Shown: positions 13,803 to 18,990 of the stretch, one piece after another
How positions within the stretch are numbered: position 1 is the first letter of the stretch
How the letters are laid out: the number at the start of each line of letters is the position of its first letter
Source of the DNA: a virus
DNA: 37,799 nucleotides
Reading direction: 5' to 3' (one strand)
IMG/VR virus record: IMGVR_UViG_3300035703_000212
Coordinates: 1-37,799 of that record
Made by a program: the position numbers and the translations under genes
The notes under the pieces: model-generated
Databases searched by the model: none
Seen by the model: only the letters and a program-made list of their open reading frames with translations
What the model was told of the DNA's origin: nothing

Positions 13803-14125
13803 CGCAGATTGTGCTGCCTGACATGTGCAAGACACACCAGACGCTACTGGTGCGACAGTGCGGCTATGGCCCGGAAGACCCGTGGCGGGCGCTACTGATT
13901 GCGACCCAAATCGCGCTCTTCCAGGGCGCCACGGCAGACCCGAAGGTGCATGCCGAGACGAGCGGGCAAGTCGAAAACCTGAGCGGCCTCGGCTGCCTTG
14001 CGTGCCGCAAGCCCGACCTGTTCGGCGCGCTGGTGGACAAGGTACAGAAGACGTTCCCACGCGATGCGCACATCGGCGTCATCAAGTCGCTGGGCGAGCG
14101 CTGGGTGGCTGATGCTGCTGCCTAA
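13739..14125 (+). CDS. Cassette ORF 10, hypothetical protein (copy 2)
   Basis: Identical 128-residue product to the ORF at 10998, with the same AAGGAGG, an attC-encoded N-terminus and a TAA in the next R box (site 11). The perfect conservation of both copies, including synonymous sites, implies a recent duplication or ongoing homogenisation. Confidence 0.75.
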   Translation: MTTANETTQPADEGRLEPTVRPQIVLPDMCKTHQTLLVRQCGYGPEDPWRALLIATQIALFQGATADPKVHAETSGQVENLSGLGCLACRKPDLFGALVDKVQKTFPRDAHIGVIKSLGERWVADAAA

Positions 14126-14215
14126 CGTCGAAGCTAAGCGGGCGCTGCCCGCACAGGAGGATTGATGGACAACGACAGGACGCCGGCAGCGCTCCGCTTG
14201 AGCGACCAGTTAGGC
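14120..14215 (-). repeat. attC-like site 11 (96 bp), start codon in loop
   Basis: Boxes are GCCTAAC (14120-14126) and GTTAGGC (14209-14215). Arms GCTAAGCGGGCGCTGCC and GGCAGCGCTCCGCTTGAGC pair, the right arm with two extra bases. AGGAGG and the ATG at 14165 are in the loop. Confidence 0.85.
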
Positions 14216-14536
14216 CTGGAGACGGAGCGCGCTGAGTTCGCCCGCTGGTGCCGCGAGAACGGCCAGGGCGAACTGGACGACATGCTGACGCCGCTGTACC
14301 GAAGCCTTCGCGCGCTGATGTGGCCCGTTTGGTTGGGCGCCGTGGCCGCGGAGCGCGAGCGGTGCGCTGCGTTGTGCGAACAGTGGAACACGACGCCAGG
14401 TTCAAGGCTCGCTCGCGAGATTCGCGGAGAGCATCCAAAGCCGCGCGTCAAGACGGCGGCAGAGATGCGCTACGACGCGGCGCACGACACAAGCTGCGTG
14501 GGCGCCTTTGCCCGTGCGCGACCGGGTCGAACTTGA
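14165..14536 (+). CDS. Cassette ORF 11, hypothetical helical protein
   Basis: A 123-residue protein. The ATG sits 5 bases after AGGAGG inside attC site 11, so the start is well supported. The first 17 residues come from the attC arm (LRLSDQLGL). The rest is helical with arginines and cysteines (ERERCAALCEQWNTTPGSRLAREIRG), a pattern common in phage hypothetical proteins. The TGA ends two bases before the left box of site 12. Here the R box crosses the reading frame in a different phase from the other cassettes. Confidence 0.65.
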   Translation: MDNDRTPAALRLSDQLGLETERAEFARWCRENGQGELDDMLTPLYRSLRALMWPVWLGAVAAERERCAALCEQWNTTPGSRLAREIRGEHPKPRVKTAAEMRYDAAHDTSCVGAFARARPGRT

Positions 14537-14537
14537 T

Positions 14538-14596
14538 GCCTAACGTTGGAGCTAACCTGGCCGCCGAAGGCGGTCCGGTTGAGCGACCAGTTAGGG
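14538..14596 (-). repeat. attC-like site 12 (59 bp)
   Basis: Boxes are GCCTAAC (14538-14544) and GTTAGGG (14590-14596). L boxes are GCTAACCTGG and CCGGTTGAGC, around a GCCGCC / GGCGGT stem with a GAA loop. It is a compact classical site. Confidence 0.9.
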
Positions 14597-14642
14597 CCGC
14601 GGTGGAAGCCACGAAGACCAACGCGAACAACACAGGACAACG

Positions 14643-15569
14643 ATGAACTACGACTTCTCCCAGAAACGCCACTGGCGCCGCTCTTTGTGGAACTGCATTG
14701 GCGACCGTGTGCAAACCGCGAAGCGCGACGCCCTTGTCTTGTATTTGGCCGGCGGGCTGGATGAAGACCGACCCGTAGCGCTGGCCAAGGGCTTCAGAAG
14801 CCAGAACCTCATTGCCATTGAGCATGATGAAGAAACCGCGCAGCACTTGCGCCAACGCGGAACATTGACATTGGTCGGTGATGCGTTTGCACACGCCCTA
14901 GCATGGAACCCTAAGCGACACATCGACGTGTGCGTCTTGGACTTGTGCGGTGGGCTGACGCAACGCACCGCCGAGAGCATTGAAACCATGCTGGCGCTGC
15001 CGCACTTTGCCAACGCCGTGGTAGCCGTGAATATGCTTCGGGGCCGTGATGCAGCAGGAAATGAACTGCGTAACGCCCTGGCCACAAGCCAACGCAATCT
15101 GCTGCAAGAAAGCCTGGGTGTTGAATCTCGCGCAGTTCGGCTCGGAGTGGTGAGCCAAGAGGAGTTTTCCGCCATGTTATTCAAGGCGTTGGGCGGCGAC
15201 CCAATGAAGCACCGCGGCTCCCTGCTGCAGTCTTTAATTATGCGCAACTGGATGGCGCACTGCCTGCTGGCGGAAGGCGCTGTAGACGAACGCCTGCAGC
15301 CGACCGAGCTGGATGGACGCTCAAACTCCGCAGCAGGCAACCGGTTCGTTGCAGCCATCCAGCGCGCCAAGTTTCAGACTTTGAGCTACCGCTCGACGGC
15401 GCACCAAACCTTCGACACGCTCGTCTTCTGCAATTCTTTGGCCGCTGGGAACGTGCACTTTTCTCTTGAAGCTACGGCCATTGAGCGCAGCGACCCAGGG
15501 CTAGTGCGACACCGGCAGCAACAGGCGGCGATCTTGGCGCACCGGACGCGCCGCGCTGGAAGGCCCTAA
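14643..15569 (+). CDS. Cassette ORF 12, Rossmann/methyltransferase-like protein, paralogue B
   Basis: A 308-residue paralogue of the ORF at 12525. Shared blocks: HWRRSLWN, ALVLYLAGGLDEDRPVAL, SQNLIAIEHDEE, LVGDAFAHA, VCVLDLCGGLT, VNMLRGRDAAG, YRSTAHQTFDT and RQQQAAILAHRTRR. The order of a glycine loop, an acidic strand end (IEHD), GDAF and a strand ending in LDLCG suits a SAM-dependent methyltransferase fold, but the substrate is unknown. The TAA stop is in the R-like box of the attI-like core at the array end. In the canonical orientation it would be the first cassette. Confidence 0.7.
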   Translation: MNYDFSQKRHWRRSLWNCIGDRVQTAKRDALVLYLAGGLDEDRPVALAKGFRSQNLIAIEHDEETAQHLRQRGTLTLVGDAFAHALAWNPKRHIDVCVLDLCGGLTQRTAESIETMLALPHFANAVVAVNMLRGRDAAGNELRNALATSQRNLLQESLGVESRAVRLGVVSQEEFSAMLFKALGGDPMKHRGSLLQSLIMRNWMAHCLLAEGAVDERLQPTELDGRSNSAAGNRFVAAIQRAKFQTLSYRSTAHQTFDTLVFCNSLAAGNVHFSLEATAIERSDPGLVRHRQQQAAILAHRTRRAGRP

Positions 15570-15595
15570 CTATGCAAGTAGGGCAATAGTTAATG
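15564..15595 (-). promoter_or_regulatory. attI-like core at the array end
   Basis: Read on the minus strand this 32-bp segment contains GCCCTA, 8 bases, then GTTAGGG. This resembles the simple L/R core of integron attI sites; as I recall, class 1 attI has GCCCTA, 7 bases, GTTAGGC. It also has TAACTAT / ATAGTTA as an inverted repeat. It lacks attC arms. It is where the canonical integron layout would place the insertion site, immediately before the first cassette. Confidence 0.5.
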
Positions 15596-15654
15596 AATGA
15601 CACGACCGCTTATGCGCTGCGCGAGTGGCGCGACATCCCCGGAGCCGCCGGCTA
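15593..15654 (+). pseudogene. Possible truncated 5' end of a gene, cut by the tRNA fragment
   Basis: An ATG-started frame encodes MNDTTAYALREWRDIPGAAGY and then passes into the tRNA-Leu sequence, where the translation becomes meaningless. REWRDIPG resembles the start of NUMOD4 motifs in HNH homing-type endonucleases. It may be the stump of a gene interrupted by site-specific recombination. Evidence is slight. Confidence 0.3.
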
Positions 15655-15707
15655 CTCAAAATCCCCCGCCGCAAGGCGTGCCGGTTCGAGTCCGGCCCCG
15701 GGCACCA
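15655..15707 (+). tRNA. tRNA-Leu(CAA) 3' fragment (probable attP core)
   Basis: The segment contains the anticodon loop CTCAAAA (anticodon CAA), the 3' anticodon strand TCCCC, a long variable arm CGCC-GCAA-GGCG, a perfect T-arm (GCCGG TTCGAGT CCGGC), the acceptor strand CCCGGGC, a discriminator A and CCA. The 5' half is missing: no GCCCGGG acceptor strand or D-arm precedes it, and the 5' anticodon strand does not pair. Fragments like this are typical attP cores of phages that integrate into tRNA genes and restore the host gene. No integrase gene accompanies it here. Confidence 0.8.
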
Positions 15708-15722
15708 GCCCCCTAGCGGGGC
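15708..15722. other. Short inverted repeat after the tRNA fragment
   Basis: GCCCCCTAGCGGGGC forms a 5-bp stem directly after the CCA end, at the convergence of plus-strand and minus-strand transcription. It lacks a T-run. It may be a leftover of the host tRNA terminator or part of the attachment core. Confidence 0.4.
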
Positions 15723-15895
15723 ACTTCGGCAGGGTGGGCAGTGTGGGAAGGTTCTGCCCGCACCAGGGGCACCAGCACCCCATGCAGATCCCGCGCGGCC
15801 TGCTCGGCCCGAGCGCGTTCCAGGAATAGCGCCACCCGCCCTGCGTACTCCACCGCCCAGGCGTAGGGTTTGGCCGCGCAGGCCGGCTCGGGCAT
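15713..15895 (-). CDS. Hypothetical 60-residue protein at the end of the late operon
   Basis: A short, alanine- and arginine-rich helical protein (MPEPACAAKPYAWAVEYAG...). Its start is 8 bases after the previous stop with no strong ribosome site. It would be the last gene of the long minus-strand operon. Codon pattern and placement suggest it is real, but no function is recognised. Confidence 0.45.
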   Translation of the reverse strand: MPEPACAAKPYAWAVEYAGRVALFLERARAEQAARDLHGVLVPLVRAEPSHTAHPAEVPR

Positions 15896-15903
15896 GTCGC
15901 GCG

Positions 15904-16245
15904 CTACTTGAACACGCTGGCGGCGGCACCCATCAGCGCATGCTGGATCTCGTCGGCGTCGGCGGCCGAGATGCCGGTATAGGCCAACGACACCTCGGAG
16001 GTGCCGCCGCCGTGGTCGGCGCGCAGCTCCATCTTCAGGTCGCATTCGCCGCCCGGCTTGCGCGTCTTGCGTCCGTCCGCGATGGCGGCGGCGCGGATGG
16101 CTCCCCACGCCTGCAGCATCGACAAGACGCTGGCCAGCGATGCCTGCAGCGCGACGAAGGTCTGATAGCTGAGCTTTTCGTAGTTGACGACGTCGGTCTT
16201 GCCGTCGCGGGTGACGACGACGGTGGCGTTGACGGTTTTTGCCAT
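15904..16245 (-). CDS. Hypothetical 113-residue protein
   Basis: An alpha/beta protein beginning MAKTVNATVVVTRDGKTDVV, with a middle helical part and a strand-rich C-terminus (CDLKMELRADHGGGTSEVSLAY). It is well formed in composition. It overlaps in another frame the end of the TTG-started frame upstream, which raises the possibility of a frameshift relation between the two. No family recognised. Confidence 0.6.
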   Translation of the reverse strand: MAKTVNATVVVTRDGKTDVVNYEKLSYQTFVALQASLASVLSMLQAWGAIRAAAIADGRKTRKPGGECDLKMELRADHGGGTSEVSLAYTGISAADADEIQHALMGAAASVFK

Positions 16246-16367
16246 GTTGGAAACTCCGGTATCTGTGCCACGAGCGCGTCAATCATCGCGTCGTAGCGTT
16301 GCTGGTCTGCCAGGGCCAACATCAAGCGTGCGACAGTCTCGTCGTCCACGCGCTTGATGCCGACCAA
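16035..16367 (-). CDS. Possible TTG-started frame, credible only in its first 41 codons
   Basis: The first 41 codons (VGIKRVDDETVARLMLALAD...) look like a genuine helical protein, but the frame then runs into the next gene in another phase and turns into low-complexity sequence. It is either a short real gene with a trailing overlap, or a 5' part fused to the next gene by a -1 shift near the A-rich GGCAAAAACC. That stretch is not a textbook slippery heptamer in this frame. Low confidence. Confidence 0.3.
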   Translation of the reverse strand: MVGIKRVDDETVARLMLALADQQRYDAMIDALVAQIPEFPTWQKPSTPPSSSPATARPTSSTTKSSAIRPSSRCRHRWPASCRCCRRGEPSAPPPSRTDARRASRAANAT

Positions 16368-16378
16368 GCTAGCTCACT

Positions 16379-16906
16379 TCAGACGCCCATCTTGCCGCGG
16401 GGCTGCACCTGCTCGCGGGGCGAAGATTCCGGGTTGTCCACCGGCGTCACCTTGAGCACGTGCTCGTTCATGAACACGCGCACGTCTTCGATGTACTTCT
16501 GCACGCGCGGCAGGTCGGGCTTCCACCAGCCATTCGGCTGGCGGCTCGATGCCGACTGGCCGACCTCGATGCGCATGGTGTCCAGCATCTGCGCCAGCAG
16601 CCACATGCTGTCGTTCTCGATGCGCGGCAGCGCCACCGGCGCGTCGAACTGCACCGGCAGCGGGTGGCTCTTCGGCGTGTCCGTTTCGGGCAGCCGCGAG
16701 GAGAAGCGCACGAACGATTCCATCTCGTCCATGTACGAGGAGATGCGCTCGGCGTCGGCTTGGCGCACGCCGCTTCCAGGCGCGGACTGCGACTTGGTGA
16801 CTTCGATGATGGCGCGGTCGATCAGGCGCACCAGCATGGCGATGTGCACGTTGTAACTTCCGTTTTCCAGGATCGGCAGCGAACCGCCGTTGACTTCAGT
16901 GGCCAT
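16379..16906 (-). CDS. Hypothetical 175-residue protein
   Basis: A mixed protein (MATEVNGGSLPILENGSYN...) with several helices and a tryptophan-rich turn (QPNGWWKPDLPRVQKY). The ATG at 16906 has AAAGGAGCC upstream. It follows the lysis genes and is not obviously structural; late-operon distal genes like this are often accessory. No family recognised. Confidence 0.6.
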   Translation of the reverse strand: MATEVNGGSLPILENGSYNVHIAMLVRLIDRAIIEVTKSQSAPGSGVRQADAERISSYMDEMESFVRFSSRLPETDTPKSHPLPVQFDAPVALPRIENDSMWLLAQMLDTMRIEVGQSASSRQPNGWWKPDLPRVQKYIEDVRVFMNEHVLKVTPVDNPESSPREQVQPRGKMGV

Positions 16907-16931
16907 GGTGTGGCTCCTTTGGGTTGAGAAA

Positions 16932-17387
16932 CTAGCGGCTTTGGGCAACGCCCTTGACCTTTTCCACGGTTCGCGCCGCTCCGATGCCCAGGATGGCCCC
17001 GAGCAGCACGATCAGCGCTTCGACATCAAGCAGCGGCGGGGGCCGCATTTCCAGCGGCACCCAGCCCCATGCCTGAAACAGACTCCACCCCCAAATGAGC
17101 AACGGGTAGAGCGCAAACTGATAGAACAACCCCAGCACGCCGACCCAGCCCACGGCGGGACGCCAGCCAGCGACGAACACCGATGCGTGCTTGGCTTCGG
17201 CCTCGTTGATCGCCATCTGGCCTTGCAGCAGATTGGCGCTGATCTTCTGTTCTTCGATGCCGAGCTTCTGCGCCTCGATGGCCGCTTGCAGCTTCTCCTC
17301 GTCGGAGGTGTGGACGCTGTCGATGATGTCGGCAATGGTCGACGCGATGGTGCCGATGGCCGGCGCGAGGATGGCAGCGGGCAGCAT
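16932..17387 (-). CDS. Holin of the 3TM (GTA-type) family
   Basis: A 151-residue protein with an N-terminal hydrophobic segment (AAILAPAIGTIASTIADII), a charged helix (EEKLQAAIEAQKLGIEEQK), the motif FVAGWRPAVGWVGVLGLFYQF and a last membrane helix (IVLLGAILGIGAARTVEKV). This order, in particular AGWRPAVGW, is characteristic of the three-helix phage holin family also found in gene transfer agents. It should form pores for endolysin release. It overlaps the endolysin stop. Confidence 0.75.
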   Translation of the reverse strand: MLPAAILAPAIGTIASTIADIIDSVHTSDEEKLQAAIEAQKLGIEEQKISANLLQGQMAINEAEAKHASVFVAGWRPAVGWVGVLGLFYQFALYPLLIWGWSLFQAWGWVPLEMRPPPLLDVEALIVLLGAILGIGAARTVEKVKGVAQSR

Positions 17388-17893
17388 TACGGAGCCTCCT
17401 TCAACACACGGTTCAACCAGCCCAAAAGGAACCCTTCCTGCGAGCGATCATTCTTGACGATCTCCGCGTACCGGGCCACCTTGGCGATGCTGAACCGGGC
17501 CAGGAACAGCGCGGGGTTGAATGCGTTCAGCGCCGACAACGTGCGAGGCCCGAAATCGCCGTCTGGCGTGGTGCCGACAACCACCTGCGTCAGCCGCGTC
17601 GCCACCTTCACGCCCATGTTCACGGCGCATGAGTAGATGCTGGCCGCGACGTCCTGGTCGGCAATCTCATCGCCGTGGATCTGGTTCCAAAAGTGCTCGC
17701 GGTAGAACTCCCGAACCAGTGGAGTCGGGGGTACTTCGTTGCGGTCGATGTACCCCCAGCCCTCCCATGCCGGCCAGTGCTTGCGCGCGATGCCAGCGTA
17801 GGTCCACCCACCACGGTCGTTCTTCACCTTGTGCAGCACGTAGCCGCCCTCCAGCACGATCACGCGCTCATACGCAGGCAGGAAGTTCGCCAT
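17387..17893 (-). CDS. Endolysin, glycoside hydrolase family 108 (N-acetylmuramidase type)
   Basis: A 168-residue peptidoglycan hydrolase. The catalytic segment is VLEGGYVLHKVKNDRGGWTY with E15 as the likely acid; the family usually has EGG-Y-x-N/D-x-x-DxGGxT-x-GI. The C-terminal part (TPDGDFGPRTLSALNA) matches the family's peptidoglycan-binding region. I chose the ATG at 17893; the upstream extension is a shadow. There is no signal peptide, so release depends on a holin. It lies within the lysis cluster beside several membrane proteins. Confidence 0.85.
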   Translation of the reverse strand: MANFLPAYERVIVLEGGYVLHKVKNDRGGWTYAGIARKHWPAWEGWGYIDRNEVPPTPLVREFYREHFWNQIHGDEIADQDVAASIYSCAVNMGVKVATRLTQVVVGTTPDGDFGPRTLSALNAFNPALFLARFSIAKVARYAEIVKNDRSQEGFLLGWLNRVLKEAP

Positions 17894-17894
17894 G

Positions 17895-18173
17895 TCAGAC
17901 GAACCAAAGCACCGCGCCGCCCGCCGCAGTGGCAATGGCGTCGGGGATGGACACGGTGTGTGGGGCGGGCAGGCCAGCCTTCGCGGCGCGCTTGTTCAGC
18001 AGCCAGTCGAGTCCTTCCTTGGCTGCGCCGACCACCGCAGCGGCCAGGAACCCGATGACGACGGCGTAGCCGGTGAACCCGAACTTCAGCGCAACGTTGT
18101 ATGCCACGATGGACACGGCCAGCCCGTAGATGAAGTGCAGGGCCTTGTCGTGCGGAATGATCAAGCGGTTCAT
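17895..18173 (-). CDS. Small membrane protein of the lysis cluster
   Basis: A 92-residue protein with IPHDKALHFIYGLAVSIVAYN at the start, a central membrane helix (VVIGFLAAAVVGAAKEGLDWL) and a final one (IATAAGGAVLWFV). The HDKALHF motif resembles small YfiM/VanZ-like membrane proteins that occur in phage lysis cassettes. Precise role unknown. It overlaps the upstream gene by 4 bp. Confidence 0.6.
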   Translation of the reverse strand: MNRLIIPHDKALHFIYGLAVSIVAYNVALKFGFTGYAVVIGFLAAAVVGAAKEGLDWLLNKRAAKAGLPAPHTVSIPDAIATAAGGAVLWFV

Positions 18174-18577
18174 GAGTCACCTTTCCGAAGCGCGATGCGC
18201 TCCACCAGAACAGACAGCGCCTGTGTACCTGCATACCCTGAGAGGATTAGTACAAGTGCCACCAATGCAGGGGAGCTTCCATGCGACATGCCGATCCAGT
18301 ACCCTGCCAGGCCGATGACGGCAGACACGGCACTGTCGCGAGCGAACTCGTGCACCACGCGAAAGGGGCGGTTGTCATAGGCTGCGGTGACCATGCGGTT
18401 CAGGCTGGCGGCGAACCCGCCGATCCACGCCACGCCCACGCCCACGCACGCCTGCAGCCACGGCAGCGACAGCAGATCGGGACCGGCCGCCACCATGCTG
18501 GCCCAGGCGGTCGCCCAGCCAGACACCAGATAGACCGCCAGGATGCGCCTCAAGCGCTGTCGGAGTCGGTAGGGCAT
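18170..18577 (-). CDS. LydA-like holin
   Basis: A 135-residue protein with hydrophobic stretches at about 10-30, 38-57, 85-97 and 105-122. The order of LPWLQACVGVGVAWIGGFAASLNR, FARDSAVSAVIGLAGYWIG and GYAGTQAL matches the LydA/phage holin family of P1 and related phages. It is the second holin-type protein in this cluster, so one of the two may act as an antiholin or regulator. Confidence 0.6.
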   Translation of the reverse strand: MPYRLRQRLRRILAVYLVSGWATAWASMVAAGPDLLSLPWLQACVGVGVAWIGGFAASLNRMVTAAYDNRPFRVVHEFARDSAVSAVIGLAGYWIGMSHGSSPALVALVLILSGYAGTQALSVLVERIALRKGDS

Positions 18578-18990
18578 TGTTCTTCTCTTTGCTCGAAGGC
18601 CATGGCCGCCGCCTCGATGGCGATGCCGGCCGTGAACAGCACGTAATACGCGCCCACCTGCAGCGCGATTTCTGAATCACCGGGCACGATGAAGGCGCGG
18701 ATGCCGAAGGCACCGGCCAGCATGGCGTAGACGGCCACGCACGCCTGGTGCCGCTGGCGCATCGGGAAACTGGGCCAGATGAGCCCGCGGCGCAGGATGT
18801 CGTGCCACACCAAGTCCGCGGCACCCACTGCGGCGATGATCAGCACCGCGATGTTGATGACGTCGATCAGCCAGCCGTCGCCCGCGGCGCGATAGGCCAG
18901 CGAGGTGCTGGAGAACAGCTGCAGGCACGCCGTGTAGGCCGAACCCACCACGATCAGGAAGCGCGCCGCCGTGCCGTGCAGCCTCACCAT
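18550..18990 (-). CDS. Multi-pass membrane protein
   Basis: A 146-residue protein with about four membrane helices (FLIVVGSAYTACLQLF, LIDVINIAVLIIAAVGAADLV, ACVAVYAMLAGAFGIRAFIV, AYYVLFTAGIAIEAAAMAF). It lies between the tail-fibre-like gene and the holin, overlapping both. It could be a third lysis component or a membrane exclusion protein. No family recognised. Confidence 0.6.
   Translation of the reverse strand: MVRLHGTAARFLIVVGSAYTACLQLFSSTSLAYRAAGDGWLIDVINIAVLIIAAVGAADLVWHDILRRGLIWPSFPMRQRHQACVAVYAMLAGAFGIRAFIVPGDSEIALQVGAYYVLFTAGIAIEAAAMAFEQREEQCPTDSDSA

Larger units (their letters stand above)
13704..14128 (+). repeat. Duplicated cassette, copy 2 (425 bp)
   Basis: Identical by eye to 10963-11387, offset by 2741 bp. 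The boundaries coincide with R boxes, as expected for cassette-level recombination at RYYYAA/C on the plus strand. Confidence 0.9.
9428..15570 (-). mobile_element. Inverted integron-type cassette array (12 cassettes, no integrase)
   Basis: Twelve attC-like sites alternate one-to-one with twelve ORFs, and an attI-like core closes the right end. Ten of the twelve sites pair boxes of the form RYYYAAC and GTTRRRY, with inner L boxes. The first has GGGTAAC on the left, and the second is degenerate. In the eleven clear sites the right arm carries one more base than the left arm (GCT-C-AAG against GCTAAG), and often a second. This is the extrahelical-base asymmetry of attC, and it places the canonical orientation on the minus strand. 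All ORFs run on the plus strand, so every cassette is reversed relative to the usual gene-then-attC order. No intI gene is visible, so formally this is a cluster of attC sites lacking an integrase, but inside a phage genome. Confidence 0.85.

Noticed and set aside
10963-14128. An insertion sequence or transposon behind the 425-bp duplication
   Set aside because: There is no transposase, no terminal inverted repeats beyond the attC structure and no target duplication; the ends coincide with R boxes.
10673-14536. N-termini swapped between cassettes when sites recombine
   Set aside because: This would follow if cleavage were at the right boxes. The polarity and the duplication place cleavage at the left boxes, so start codon and gene stay in the same unit.
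9428-14596. Reading the repeated palindromic sites as a CRISPR array
   Set aside because: Repeats differ in length (59-121 bp) and in loop sequence, spacers are whole ORFs of variable size, and no cas genes are present.
9428-14596. Reading the sites as terminators or REP-type elements between genes
   Set aside because: The stems have no T-runs, have conserved RYYYAAC/GTTRRRY outer boxes and a consistent single-base asymmetry, and eight contain or overlap start codons. These match attC sites better.
15600-15707. A complete functional tRNA-Leu
   Set aside because: The 5' acceptor strand and D-arm are absent and the anticodon stem cannot pair on its 5' side.
15570-15929. A minus-strand frame containing PGPDSNRHALRRG
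   Set aside because: This peptide is the well-known false translation of the antisense strand of tRNA-Leu genes, so it confirms the tRNA fragment and is not a gene.
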